64,000 nucleotides of DNA, from positions 62,001 through 126,000 of the forward strand of contig NZ_AULT01000012.1 in the NCBI RefSeq assembly GCF_000422425.1. The letters run 5' to 3'. The first letter of the stretch is position 1. Each line of letters starts with the position of its first letter. The translations under genes and the position numbers were made by a program. The notes under the pieces are model-generated. The model worked only from the letters and a program-made list of their open reading frames with translations, was not told where the DNA came from and made no database searches. This document shows, in pieces, positions 55,366 to 64,000 of the stretch. Source of the stretch: Oceanospirillum beijerinckii DSM 7166. Lineage in GTDB: Bacteria > Pseudomonadota > Gammaproteobacteria > Pseudomonadales > Halomonadaceae.

Positions 55366-56187
55366 TCATACCAGAGGCTGACATTTGGCACAGAACACAC
55401 TGCTGCGATTGCTTTGACGTACTTCTTCCAGTTTATAACCACACTCTGTACAGCTCTGCCCTGCCCGACCATAAACATTGAGTTGTTGTGCAAAGTAACC
55501 GGGTTTGCCGTCGCCACCGACAAAGTCTCTTAAGGTGGTGCCGCCCTGTTCGATAGAGCGCTTCAGTACAAAGCGGATTTTTTCGGCTAATAGCGAGGTC
55601 TTACCTTCCGATAGCTTACCGGCGGCCTGCTGAGGATTAATACCCGCCATAAACAGAGCTTCATTGGCGTAGATATTACCCACGCCCACAACGACCTTGC
55701 TGTCCATAATCAGGCTTTTTATCGCCGTTTTACGCTTCTGACAGCGACTGCTCAGATATTCAGCAGTAAAGGCATCAGACAGAGGCTCAGGGCCAAGATG
55801 AGCGATCAGCTTATGCTGGGCGACGGGGTGCTCGGTCCAGACGAAACCACCAAACTTACGGGGATCGTGGTAGCGCAGCGTATGCCCAGTGATCAGGGTG
55901 ATATCCACATGGTCATGTTTCTGGGGTGGTTCTGGTTGCAGCATCACTCGTAAGCTACCGGACATACCCAAGTGAATCATCAGGGTGCCGTTATCAAATG
56001 CCATTAACAGGTACTTGGCACGCCGTTGAATCCCATGGATGGTACGGCCCTCGATCAACTCAGCCAGGTTATCCGGTACAGGCCAGCGCAGCTTGGGCTG
56101 ACGTACGATTACTTTGGCTACGGTCTGCTGTTCACAGTAAGGGCTGATCCCCTTGCGGGTGGTTTCTACTTCAGGCAATTCAGGCAT
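55366..56187 (-). CDS. mutM: Formamidopyrimidine-DNA glycosylase
   Basis: 273 residues. N-terminal catalytic MPELPEVETTRKGI (Pro2 nucleophile, Glu3), H2TH region with VVGVGNIYANEALFMAGI, and a C-terminal zinc finger CTECGYKLEEV...CAKCQ. Removes 8-oxoguanine and ring-opened purines from DNA. Lies downstream of rpmB-rpmG beyond a terminator, as in many gammaproteobacteria. Confidence 0.97.
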   Translation of the reverse strand: MPELPEVETTRKGISPYCEQQTVAKVIVRQPKLRWPVPDNLAELIEGRTIHGIQRRAKYLLMAFDNGTLMIHLGMSGSLRVMLQPEPPQKHDHVDITLITGHTLRYHDPRKFGGFVWTEHPVAQHKLIAHLGPEPLSDAFTAEYLSSRCQKRKTAIKSLIMDSKVVVGVGNIYANEALFMAGINPQQAAGKLSEGKTSLLAEKIRFVLKRSIEQGGTTLRDFVGGDGKPGYFAQQLNVYGRAGQSCTECGYKLEEVRQSNRSSVFCAKCQPLV

Positions 56188-56244
56188 GGTATTCCCTCGG
56201 GTAAAAACAATAACTGAGTTGGATACTAGGGTATTTTTCGGGCA

Positions 56245-56276
56245 TAAAAAAACCCGGCATAAACCGGGTTTTTTCA
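56245..56276. terminator. Terminator after rpmG
   Basis: Arms AACCCGG (56251-56257) and CCGGGTT (56264-56270) with a six-base loop, A-run left and T-run right, usable in both directions. Ends the rpmB-rpmG operon. Confidence 0.92.
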
Positions 56277-56288
56277 GAAGAAAAAATC

Positions 56289-56444
56289 TTATTTGATTTT
56301 AGCTTCTTTGTACATAACGTGCTTACGTACAACTGGATCGAATTTCTTCATTTCCAGCTTATCAGGCGTAGTACGCTTGTTCTTGGTAGTGGTGTAGAAG
56401 TGACCAGTACCAGCGGATGATACCATTCTGATTTTATCACGCAT
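56289..56444 (-). CDS. rpmG: 50S ribosomal protein bL33
   Basis: 51 residues, from the ATG at 56444: [20 protein letters not shown], then [20 protein letters not shown] and [11 protein letters not shown] perfect fit to bL33 of the zinc-free (Cys-less) type. AAAGGAGA ribosome binding site. Second gene of the rpmB-rpmG pair. Confidence 0.97.
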   Translation of the reverse strand: MRDKIRMVSSAGTGHFYTTTKNKRTTPDKLEMKKFDPVVRKHVMYKEAKIK

Positions 56445-56468
56445 GATTCTTCTCCTTTAATTCAATGC

Positions 56469-56705
56469 TTACAGCTTAACGCCGCGAGCACGAATGTCAG
56501 CCAGTACCTTTTCGATACCCTGCTTGTCAATGATACGCATACCTTTAGCGGATACGCGCAGTTTCACAAAACGCTTCTCAGCTTCAACCCAGAAGCGGTG
56601 CGTGTGCAGGTTAGGAGAAAAACGACGGCGCGTTTTGTTTTGTGCGTGTGATACGTTATTTCCGGTTACAGGACGCTTCCCGGTAACCTGGCAAACTTTG
56701 GACAT
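56469..56705 (-). CDS. rpmB: 50S ribosomal protein bL28
   Basis: 78 residues: [20 protein letters not shown] start, [21 protein letters not shown] core. First gene of the rpmB-rpmG operon. Has a Cys only in VCQ, i.e. the zinc-independent form. Confidence 0.97.
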   Translation of the reverse strand: MSKVCQVTGKRPVTGNNVSHAQNKTRRRFSPNLHTHRFWVEAEKRFVKLRVSAKGMRIIDKQGIEKVLADIRARGVKL

Positions 56706-56907
56706 TTTCTAGCCTCCAGTCGCTAGCTAGGCGTCTTAACTATTCAAGAAACCTGGGGGAATCAGCGAACCGGCCGGAAAATACGGCACTTTGCTTCAAC
56801 CCATCAATTTAAAGGCGCACTGTTATACCAGAACGTACCCTGGTAAACAAGTTTTTAATGGTTTTTGGCAGGATTTTATGCTGATTCATGATAATCCATG
56901 CCATTAT

Positions 56908-57582
56908 CTACAATAAGCCGCGTTCGGCAAGCGAAACCGTTTCTCCGTTGCCAATGATAAAATGATCCAACACGCGTACGTCGATCAGTGCCAGTGCTTG
57001 TTTGAGTTTATCGGTAATCAGTTCGTCCGAGCGACTGGGTTCGGCAATGCCTGAGGGATGATTATGGGCAAAAATCACGGCGGCGGCGTTATGCTCCAGG
57101 GCTCTTTTGACGACCTCTCTGGGGTAAACATTGGCGGCATCTATGGTGCCACGAAACAGAGGTTCAAAGGCTAATACCTGGTTTTGATTATTCATAAACA
57201 GGCAGGCAAATACCTCATGGCCGAGGTGACGCAGTTGGCTGATCAGATATTGCTGGGCCAGTTCGGGGCTGGTCATCGCCTCCCCGCTTTCCAGGCGAGC
57301 CATCATATGGCGTTTGCTCATCTCCAGAATCGCTTGTAGTTGCACAAACTTGGCCGGCCCCAGGCCGTGGTGGCTGCAGAAAGTTTTCAGATCCGCTTCC
57401 AACAGTGGGCGTAGACCTTGAAAGTTCTGAAGTAGCTCTCTTGCCAGTTCGACGGCATTTTTACCAGGAACCCCAGTACGCAGAAAAATTGCCAGTAACT
57501 CGGCATCACTCAGAGCATGTGCTCCCATATCCAGCAGTTTTTCCCGAGGCCGTTCTTGTGCTGGCCAGCATTTCAAGCTCAT
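56908..57582 (-). CDS. radC: RadC/JAMM-domain protein
   Basis: 224 residues. N-terminal helix-hairpin-helix region ([14 protein letters not shown]) and a C-terminal JAMM metalloprotease-like domain with the metal motif [14 protein letters not shown]. The start at 57582 has GGAGG; a TTG or ATG further upstream (57612) would add ten residues. Historically linked to DNA repair, but the real activity is unsettled. Divergent from coaBC. Confidence 0.94.
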   Translation of the reverse strand: MSLKCWPAQERPREKLLDMGAHALSDAELLAIFLRTGVPGKNAVELARELLQNFQGLRPLLEADLKTFCSHHGLGPAKFVQLQAILEMSKRHMMARLESGEAMTSPELAQQYLISQLRHLGHEVFACLFMNNQNQVLAFEPLFRGTIDAANVYPREVVKRALEHNAAAVIFAHNHPSGIAEPSRSDELITDKLKQALALIDVRVLDHFIIGNGETVSLAERGLL

Positions 57583-57777
57583 GGCTACCTCCGTGTAGAC
57601 AAGATATAACAAATATTAGAGTTGAATTAATAAGTGTTAGTTCAAAGTGAAAAAATGAGCAAGCCCTCACATGATACTTAACGCCATGAACGGCTCATGC
57701 TATCTTGTACGCCTTTTTCCGCGAGCCTGTGAGGGCCGTCTGCGGAAGCGATAAATGCCATATCTGAGGATTCAAAC

Positions 57778-59112
57778 ATGTTGCAAGGTTGTCGTATCCT
57801 GCTGGGCTTAACTGGCGGTATTGCGGCCTATAAAAGCGCCGAGCTGACCCGACTGCTGATCAAGGCCGGTGCCGAAGTTCGCGTGGTGATGACCGAAGGT
57901 GCGCAGGCGTTTATTACACCGCTGACCTTTCAGGCGCTGTCTGGCAATCCGGTGCACACCAGTCTGCTGGACCCGGAGGCTGAAGCGGGTATGGGGCATA
58001 TTGAATTGGCTAAATGGGCCGATATCATTCTGATCGCTCCAGCCAGTGCTGATGTGATGGCGCGCTTGGCTGCCGGTATGGCCGATGATCTGCTGACGAC
58101 TTTATGTCTGGCTACCGAAGCAGATATCCTGTTAGCTCCTGCGATGAACCAGGCCATGTGGCGTCATCCAGCCACTCAGATGAATGCTGAAACACTGCAG
58201 GATTACGGTTATCGTCTGCTGGGCCCTGATCAGGGCGAGCAAGCCTGTGGTGATATAGGGCCGGGTCGTATGCTGGAGCCGGAAGCTATTTTCCAACGAG
58301 TGACTGAGCATCGTCAGGATAAGGCTGCACTGCAAAATGCGACTGCAACGCCTTGCATTAAGGCTAAGGCGGACTCTACCGCTCAAGCAGGTTCTCTAGC
58401 TGGCAAGGTAGTGACAATTACCGCAGGTCCCACCCGTGAAGCTTTAGATCCCGTGCGTTACATCAGTAATCATAGCTCCGGTAAGATGGGCTTTGCCTTG
58501 GCTAAGGCCGCCCTGGAAGCTGGTGCCCAGGTTAATCTGATCGCCGGTCCGGTACAGATTCAGGCCCCGGAAGGTGTCAATCTGGTATCGATACAAAGCG
58601 CTGAAGATATGCTGCAGGCTAGTCTGAATGTGATCGAACAGACCGATATCTTTATCGCTGCCGCAGCGGTGGCGGATTACCGTGCCGAGAGTGCTGCAGA
58701 TCAGAAGATGAAGAAAAAGCCGGGACAGGATGATCTGGTGCTGCGCTTGGTGCAGAACCCGGATATTGTGGCAACGGTTGCCAGCCACGCCCAGCGTCCT
58801 TTTACCGTGGGCTTCGCTGCGGAAACCCAGGATGTGGAAAATTACGCTGCCGGTAAGTTAGTGCGTAAAAACCTGGATATGATTATCGCCAATGATGTGT
58901 CCCGCACCGATATCGGTTTTAACAGTGATCAAAATGCGGTCACTGTGCTGTGGCGTATTGCGGGTGAACAGGCTACAGACAGCGATCAGGCTGAGCCAAA
59001 AATAGGACGCTATCAGCCGGATCAGGCCAGTAAAACAGATCTGGCTGGCCAGCTGATCGAGCAGATCAGTGAACACTTTTTACAATCATCGCAGCTCGCT
59101 GCGACTTTATAA
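57778..59112 (+). CDS. coaBC: Bifunctional phosphopantothenoylcysteine decarboxylase / phosphopantothenate-cysteine ligase
   Basis: 444 residues. The N-terminal flavoprotein CoaC half shows [19 protein letters not shown], the active-site His region [23 protein letters not shown] and PAMNQAMW. The C-terminal CoaB half (from about 205) shows [20 protein letters not shown] and [11 protein letters not shown]. Two steps of coenzyme A synthesis. GAGG ribosome binding site. Overlaps no start; dut begins 10 bases after the stop. Confidence 0.97.
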   Translation: MLQGCRILLGLTGGIAAYKSAELTRLLIKAGAEVRVVMTEGAQAFITPLTFQALSGNPVHTSLLDPEAEAGMGHIELAKWADIILIAPASADVMARLAAGMADDLLTTLCLATEADILLAPAMNQAMWRHPATQMNAETLQDYGYRLLGPDQGEQACGDIGPGRMLEPEAIFQRVTEHRQDKAALQNATATPCIKAKADSTAQAGSLAGKVVTITAGPTREALDPVRYISNHSSGKMGFALAKAALEAGAQVNLIAGPVQIQAPEGVNLVSIQSAEDMLQASLNVIEQTDIFIAAAAVADYRAESAADQKMKKKPGQDDLVLRLVQNPDIVATVASHAQRPFTVGFAAETQDVENYAAGKLVRKNLDMIIANDVSRTDIGFNSDQNAVTVLWRIAGEQATDSDQAEPKIGRYQPDQASKTDLAGQLIEQISEHFLQSSQLAATL

Positions 59113-59122
59113 CGGTTACCCC

Positions 59123-59578
59123 ATGAGTACTTTAGACGTCAAAATTCTGAACCCTAAAATTGGCCAGGAACTGCCACTGCCGACTTACGCCACTGACGGT
59201 TCTGCCGGTATGGATCTGCGCGCCTGTCTGGATGAGCCTGTAACGATTGAACCGGGTCAAACTGTACTGATTGGCACCGGTCTGGCGATTCATATTGCTG
59301 ATCCGGGGTTGGCCGGTGTGATCCTGCCACGCTCTGGCCTGGGCCATAAACACGGTATCGTGCTGGGTAATCTGGTCGGTCTGATCGACTCTGACTACCA
59401 GGGTGAACTGATGATCTCATGTTGGAACCGTGGTCAAACGGCTTTTACGGTAGAGCCCGGTGAGCGTATCGCTCAATACGTGTTGGTACCTGTGATTCAG
59501 GCGCAACTGAATATCGTCGATGACTTCGATCAGAGCGAGCGCGGTGCTGGTGGTTTTGGTCACTCCGGTCGTCAATAA
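59123..59578 (+). CDS. dut: Deoxyuridine 5'-triphosphate nucleotidohydrolase (dUTPase)
   Basis: 151 residues, trimeric dUTPase. The five motifs are visible: [41 protein letters not shown] and [11 protein letters not shown]. Removes dUTP and makes dUMP for thymidine synthesis. Start at 59123 gives the family N-terminus ([14 protein letters not shown]); an upstream in-frame ATG within coaBC is not needed. Follows coaBC as in many gammaproteobacteria. Confidence 0.97.
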   Translation: MSTLDVKILNPKIGQELPLPTYATDGSAGMDLRACLDEPVTIEPGQTVLIGTGLAIHIADPGLAGVILPRSGLGHKHGIVLGNLVGLIDSDYQGELMISCWNRGQTAFTVEPGERIAQYVLVPVIQAQLNIVDDFDQSERGAGGFGHSGRQ

Positions 59579-59758
59579 ATCGTCACTATCCGTAACTCAA
59601 CATCATCATTAAACCGCTAAGAGCTTGGTATACTTAGTCATGAACTCTTGGCCCTGAACTCTTGGTTCTGAACTACAGCCAAAGCCCTTTTTGACAGGCG
59701 TTTGAGTTTTGATAGCCCGTATTAATTTTTTACCACTCATCGTAAACAGGATAACAGC

Positions 59759-61138
59759 ATGACAGTGCCAGCCTCGATCTTTCGGGCCTATGATATTCGT
59801 GGTGTGGTCGGGGATACCCTGACCGAAGCCGGTGTGCAGCAGATTGGACAAGCCATCGGTACTGAAGCCGCTGCCCGGGGTGATCACTGCGTAGTGGTTG
59901 CCCGTGACGGTCGTTTATCCGGCCCTGTATTGAGTGCTGCCCTGATTCGAGGCATTCGTGCTTCAGGTGTGAATGTGATCGATGTAGGCATGGTGCCGAC
60001 ACCTGTGTTGTACTTTGCCGCATCCCATTTCGAAGGCACCTCTTCTGGTGTGATGCTGACGGGTAGCCATAATCCACCGGACTATAATGGTCTGAAGATT
60101 GTGCTGGCCGGTGAGACTCTGTATGGCGAAGCGATTACCGATCTGCATCGTCGTATCATAGAAGGTGATCTGGCGGTAGGCGAAGGTGCTCTGGAAGCAA
60201 TAGATATCCGTCCTGCCTACCTGCAAACCGTTCTGGATGATGTCAAACTGGCCCGCCCCCTAAAAGTCGTTGTGGACTGTGGTAACGGTGTCGCTGGCGA
60301 GATGGCACCTCAGCTGATCAGCGAGCTGGGCTGCGATATTGTTTCTATGTTCTGCGAAATTGACGGTAACTTCCCGAACCACCACCCAGATCCAGGTAAA
60401 CCTGCCAATCTGGTGGATATGATCGCCAAGGTAAAAGAAACCGGGGCAGATCTTGGTCTGGCCTTTGATGGCGATGGTGATCGATTGGGTGTTGTTACGC
60501 AGAGTGGCCAATTAATCTATCCTGATAAGCTGATGATGCTGTTTGCTGAGGATGTCTGTCAGCGCAATCCCGGTGCCAAGATTATCTTTGACGTGAAGTG
60601 TACCGGTAATCTGGCCCGTGTTATTGAACAAGCCGGCGGTGAAGCTGAAATGTGGCAAACCGGACATTCATTGGTTAAAGCGCGTATGAAAGAAACCGGT
60701 GCGGCTTTAGCGGGTGAGATGAGTGGCCATATCTTCTTTAAAGAACGCTGGTTTGGTTTTGACGATGCTTTGTACAGTGCTGCCAGATTATTAGAAATTT
60801 TAGCCGCCAGTGGTTTGGATTCTGTTAGCTTGTTTGAAAAATATCCAGAAGATATCAGCACGCCAGAACTGAATATTCAGGTCACCGATGACAACAAATT
60901 TGAACTGGTACGCCGTCTGGCAGAAGAAGGCCAGTTTGGTGACGGCAGTATCAACCAGATTGACGGTATCCGTGTGGATTACGCTGATGGTTGGGGCTTG
61001 TGCCGTGCGTCCAATACCACACCAGTGTTAGTACTGAGATTTGAAGCCAAGACCGAGCAGGCGCTGGAGCGAATTCGGTCAACCTTTGTTAATGAATTAG
61101 AAAAAATCCAGCCCGGTCTTGAGCTGGAAGCCCATTGA
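59759..61138 (+). CDS. algC: Phosphomannomutase/phosphoglucomutase (AlgC type)
   Basis: 459 residues, alpha-D-phosphohexomutase. FRAYDIRGV start, active-site Ser loop TGSHNPPDYNG, metal loop DGDGDR, sugar-binding GEMSGH, and phosphate-binding RASNTTP near the end. Makes mannose-1-P and glucose-1-P for exopolysaccharide and LPS. Position between dut and argB matches Pseudomonas-like gene order. AGGA ribosome binding site. Confidence 0.95.
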   Translation: MTVPASIFRAYDIRGVVGDTLTEAGVQQIGQAIGTEAAARGDHCVVVARDGRLSGPVLSAALIRGIRASGVNVIDVGMVPTPVLYFAASHFEGTSSGVMLTGSHNPPDYNGLKIVLAGETLYGEAITDLHRRIIEGDLAVGEGALEAIDIRPAYLQTVLDDVKLARPLKVVVDCGNGVAGEMAPQLISELGCDIVSMFCEIDGNFPNHHPDPGKPANLVDMIAKVKETGADLGLAFDGDGDRLGVVTQSGQLIYPDKLMMLFAEDVCQRNPGAKIIFDVKCTGNLARVIEQAGGEAEMWQTGHSLVKARMKETGAALAGEMSGHIFFKERWFGFDDALYSAARLLEILAASGLDSVSLFEKYPEDISTPELNIQVTDDNKFELVRRLAEEGQFGDGSINQIDGIRVDYADGWGLCRASNTTPVLVLRFEAKTEQALERIRSTFVNELEKIQPGLELEAH

Positions 61139-61190
61139 TTAAAAAATCGATAGACCTGCGGTTCACTGAGCCGCCACCCTTTCGAACTGA

Positions 61191-62111
<921 letters not shown>

Positions 62112-62168
62112 AATGGCGCCATCTTTGGATGGCACCTTGCTGAGAAAAGCTGGCAATTTGGAATTTTT

Positions 62169-62786
62169 ATGACTCAGGCAAACGAGCAAAAAACAGCGAA
62201 AACTTCCCGTAAGGAGCAGATTCTGCAGTCTCTGGTACAGATGCTGGAGAAGAATCCCGGTACTCGCATTACAACCTCCTCCTTAGCCAAGGAAGTGGGG
62301 TTATCGGAAGCCGCGTTATATCGCCATTTTGCCAGCAAGGCGAAAATGTTTGAGGGTTTGATCGAGTTTATCGAGGAAGCGGTTTTCACCCGGGTGACGC
62401 GTATTCTGCAGGATGAACCTCAGGCAATCTATCGCTGTGAACATATTCTGACTCTGTTGCTGGCCTTTGCCGATAAGAACCCAGGCTTGTGTCGAATTCT
62501 GACAGGTGAAGCGCTGGTGGGTGAAGATGATCGTTTACGTGCCCGTGTCTCTCAGTTCTATGAGCGCTTGGAAACCCAACTCAAGCAGATTCTGCGTGAG
62601 GCAGAGATTCGTGATCAGATGAAAACGGTGATGCCGGTACCGGTCACCGCTCAGATGTTAACTTCTCTGGCTGAAGGCCGTATCCAGCAATTTAGCCGGA
62701 CAGGGCGTTCTCCGGTTGAGAACTGGCCCGAGCAGTGGGCATTCCTGGCGGATGATCTACTTAAACCCGTACTAGTTAGCGTCTGA
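62169..62786 (+). CDS. slmA: Nucleoid occlusion factor SlmA (TetR family)
   Basis: 205 residues. N-terminal TetR helix-turn-helix (about 10-65; TTSSLAKEVGLSEAALYRHF) and a C-terminal domain that binds FtsZ, with FADKNPGLCRILTGEALVGED. Blocks Z-ring formation over the nucleoid. Downstream of argB here. No strong Shine-Dalgarno sequence in front of the ATG. Confidence 0.93.
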   Translation: MTQANEQKTAKTSRKEQILQSLVQMLEKNPGTRITTSSLAKEVGLSEAALYRHFASKAKMFEGLIEFIEEAVFTRVTRILQDEPQAIYRCEHILTLLLAFADKNPGLCRILTGEALVGEDDRLRARVSQFYERLETQLKQILREAEIRDQMKTVMPVPVTAQMLTSLAEGRIQQFSRTGRSPVENWPEQWAFLADDLLKPVLVSV

Positions 62787-63055
62787 ACTGGATTTAATAG
62801 TAGCGAATACCCCCCTGAATAAACTGCTCCCTGAAGCGAAAAAAGCCATATTCATCTAATGGATGATCTTAGAATATGGCTCTCTCCTCAGAGGGCTGAA
62901 TTAATAGGATTTAAGCTTTCGTAAAGCTTAAATTCATAGCCTTTAGTCTAAAGTTTTAAAGCGTCAAAGGGATTTGTAACTTTTTGTTTTTCACATTGCT
63001 AAAATAATCTTTAGAATAGAAAGGATAACTTTTTCACTGCAAACAGGACTCTTGC
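62787..63055. other. Intergenic region with two stem-loops
   Basis: Arms AGCCATATTC (62844-62853) and GAATATGGCT (62872-62881), preceded by an A-run, so terminator-like only for leftward transcription. A second, very tight palindrome ATTTAAGCTTT-CGT-AAAGCTTAAAT lies at 62909-62933. The rest is the AT-rich promoter region of the GGDEF gene. Confidence 0.6.
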
Positions 63056-64000
63056 ATGTCCAGTCAGAGACGCGAGCCTAGATCCAGGCTGCTAGTTGTT
63101 GATAACTCAATCTTTTTTAGAGACGTATTAGCTGAAACTCTGCGAAGTAAGGTTAATCAGCTGGCAATTGATTCCGTCAAAAGCTGCCAGGAAGCACAGC
63201 GGTTACTGCAAACCTACCCCGGCCAATATCTGGCTGTGGTCAGTGGTTTGATTCTTTCGGATGCTAGAGAAGGGGAAATGCTGGATATTGCTCTGGAGAA
63301 TCAGGTACCTGCTATCGCTCTGACCAGTGCATTGGATGCCGAAACCCGGCAAGTAGTGATGGATAAGGATGTGATCGATTACTTCTTCAAGGATCAGGAT
63401 GGTCTTCAGGATGTGGTTGATCTGGTTTCCCGCCTACTGCGCAATGAATCCCATAAGGTGTTGGTTGTTGACGATTCCCCGACTTATTGCACCTATCTCA
63501 AAGTGCTGCTGCAACGTCAGCATTATCAGGTAATTACTGCATTCAGTGGTGAAGAAGCGGTCGATATACTCTCCCGTGCCAATAATGATATATCCATGGT
63601 TCTGTTGGATTATCAGTTGCCTGGTATGAGTGGCTATGATGTCATTCGTCGTATCCGTAAGCAGTATACTTCAGCCCAGTTACCTGTGATTGGCGTCTCG
63701 GGCCAGATGGATCAGCAGATACCAGCCCAGATTCTAAAATGCGGCGCTAATGATTTTATGTATAAAGGCTTCACCGTTGAGGAATTCTACAGTCGTATCA
63801 ACAATATTATGGATCTGTTGGTCAGTATGCGTGAATTGCAGGACGCCGCGTATAAAGATTTCCTGACGGGCTTGCATAACCGCCAGTATTTTTATCCCCA
63901 TGCCAACTCCCTGCTCGATAGAGCGGAGAAAAAGAATGCGAATATCGGCTTGGCAATGATGGATATAGACCACTTTAAACGGGTAAATGATACCTATGGC
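63056..64000 (+). CDS. Diguanylate cyclase response regulator with two receivers (cut by the right edge)
   Basis: 315 codons visible, no stop before the window end. First receiver (about 12-130) begins LLVVDNSIFF but reads AVVSGLILSDA where the phospho-acceptor Asp should be. Second receiver (about 138-260) is canonical: VLVVDDSPTY, VLLDYQLPGMSG and a late Lys in FMYKGF. A GGDEF domain begins near 280 (DFLTGLHNRQYFYPHA, then MMDIDHFKRVNDTYG). The GGDEF motif itself lies beyond the edge. Layout resembles PleD: a REC-REC-GGDEF enzyme making cyclic di-GMP when phosphorylated. Confidence 0.92.
   Translation, partial: MSSQRREPRSRLLVVDNSIFFRDVLAETLRSKVNQLAIDSVKSCQEAQRLLQTYPGQYLAVVSGLILSDAREGEMLDIALENQVPAIALTSALDAETRQVVMDKDVIDYFFKDQDGLQDVVDLVSRLLRNESHKVLVVDDSPTYCTYLKVLLQRQHYQVITAFSGEEAVDILSRANNDISMVLLDYQLPGMSGYDVIRRIRKQYTSAQLPVIGVSGQMDQQIPAQILKCGANDFMYKGFTVEEFYSRINNIMDLLVSMRELQDAAYKDFLTGLHNRQYFYPHANSLLDRAEKKNANIGLAMMDIDHFKRVNDTYG

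Overview
The window comes from a Gram-negative gammaproteobacterium, most likely a marine Oceanospirillales-type organism. Signs of this are the porin and outer-membrane efflux genes, the gene order radC / coaBC-dut-algC-argB-slmA, a cytochrome c5 beside rep, and a complete type VI secretion locus. The genus is inferred from gene content only and was not checked by any search.

Left part (1-20059). A receiver protein (cut by the window edge) is translationally coupled to a PAS-PAS-GAF hybrid histidine kinase whose own receiver lacks the phospho-acceptor Asp. Next comes a Panacea-domain antitoxin followed by a frame-disrupted toxin gene, next to the 3' end of tRNA-Arg(CCG). Then follow cytochrome c5, Rep helicase, a porin, a small secreted protein with three internal repeats, a LysR regulator, and an RND efflux pump with its adaptor, which has a 45-bp dyad upstream. 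A tightly overlapping three-gene operon closes this part: a membrane-anchored sensor-like protein, an MFS transporter with an N-terminal sensor domain, and a lone ABC-type binding protein.

Middle part (20425-45487). This is one T6SS locus: vgrG - DUF6931 - PAAR, a convergent PI-PLC-like putative effector, then tssA-hcp-tssB-tssC-tssC2-tssE-tssF-tssG-tssH, a secreted family-3 binding protein, fha-tssJ-tssK-tssL-tssM and a Ser/Thr kinase. All core parts are present: sheath, tube, spike, baseplate, membrane complex and ClpV. The FHA protein plus kinase suggests post-translational control by threonine phosphorylation. Unusual points are the effector with no evident immunity gene, the embedded binding protein, a TssM without a Walker A motif, a TssL with a SPOR-like tail, and a second TssC.

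Right part (45488-64000). Mostly housekeeping genes: yifB and ubiK; a nitrogen module glnK-amtB-glnK with a sigma-54 promoter and an NtrC-type site; a copper/oxidase-assembly set (PCuAC, SCO1, a small membrane protein); an AEC transporter; ldhA; sirB2-like; mutM; rpmG-rpmB; radC; coaBC; dut; algC; argB; slmA. The window ends inside a two-receiver GGDEF protein. Two near-identical 143-bp MITE-like elements (45545 and 50551) and a degenerate inverted relative (53653) are scattered here.
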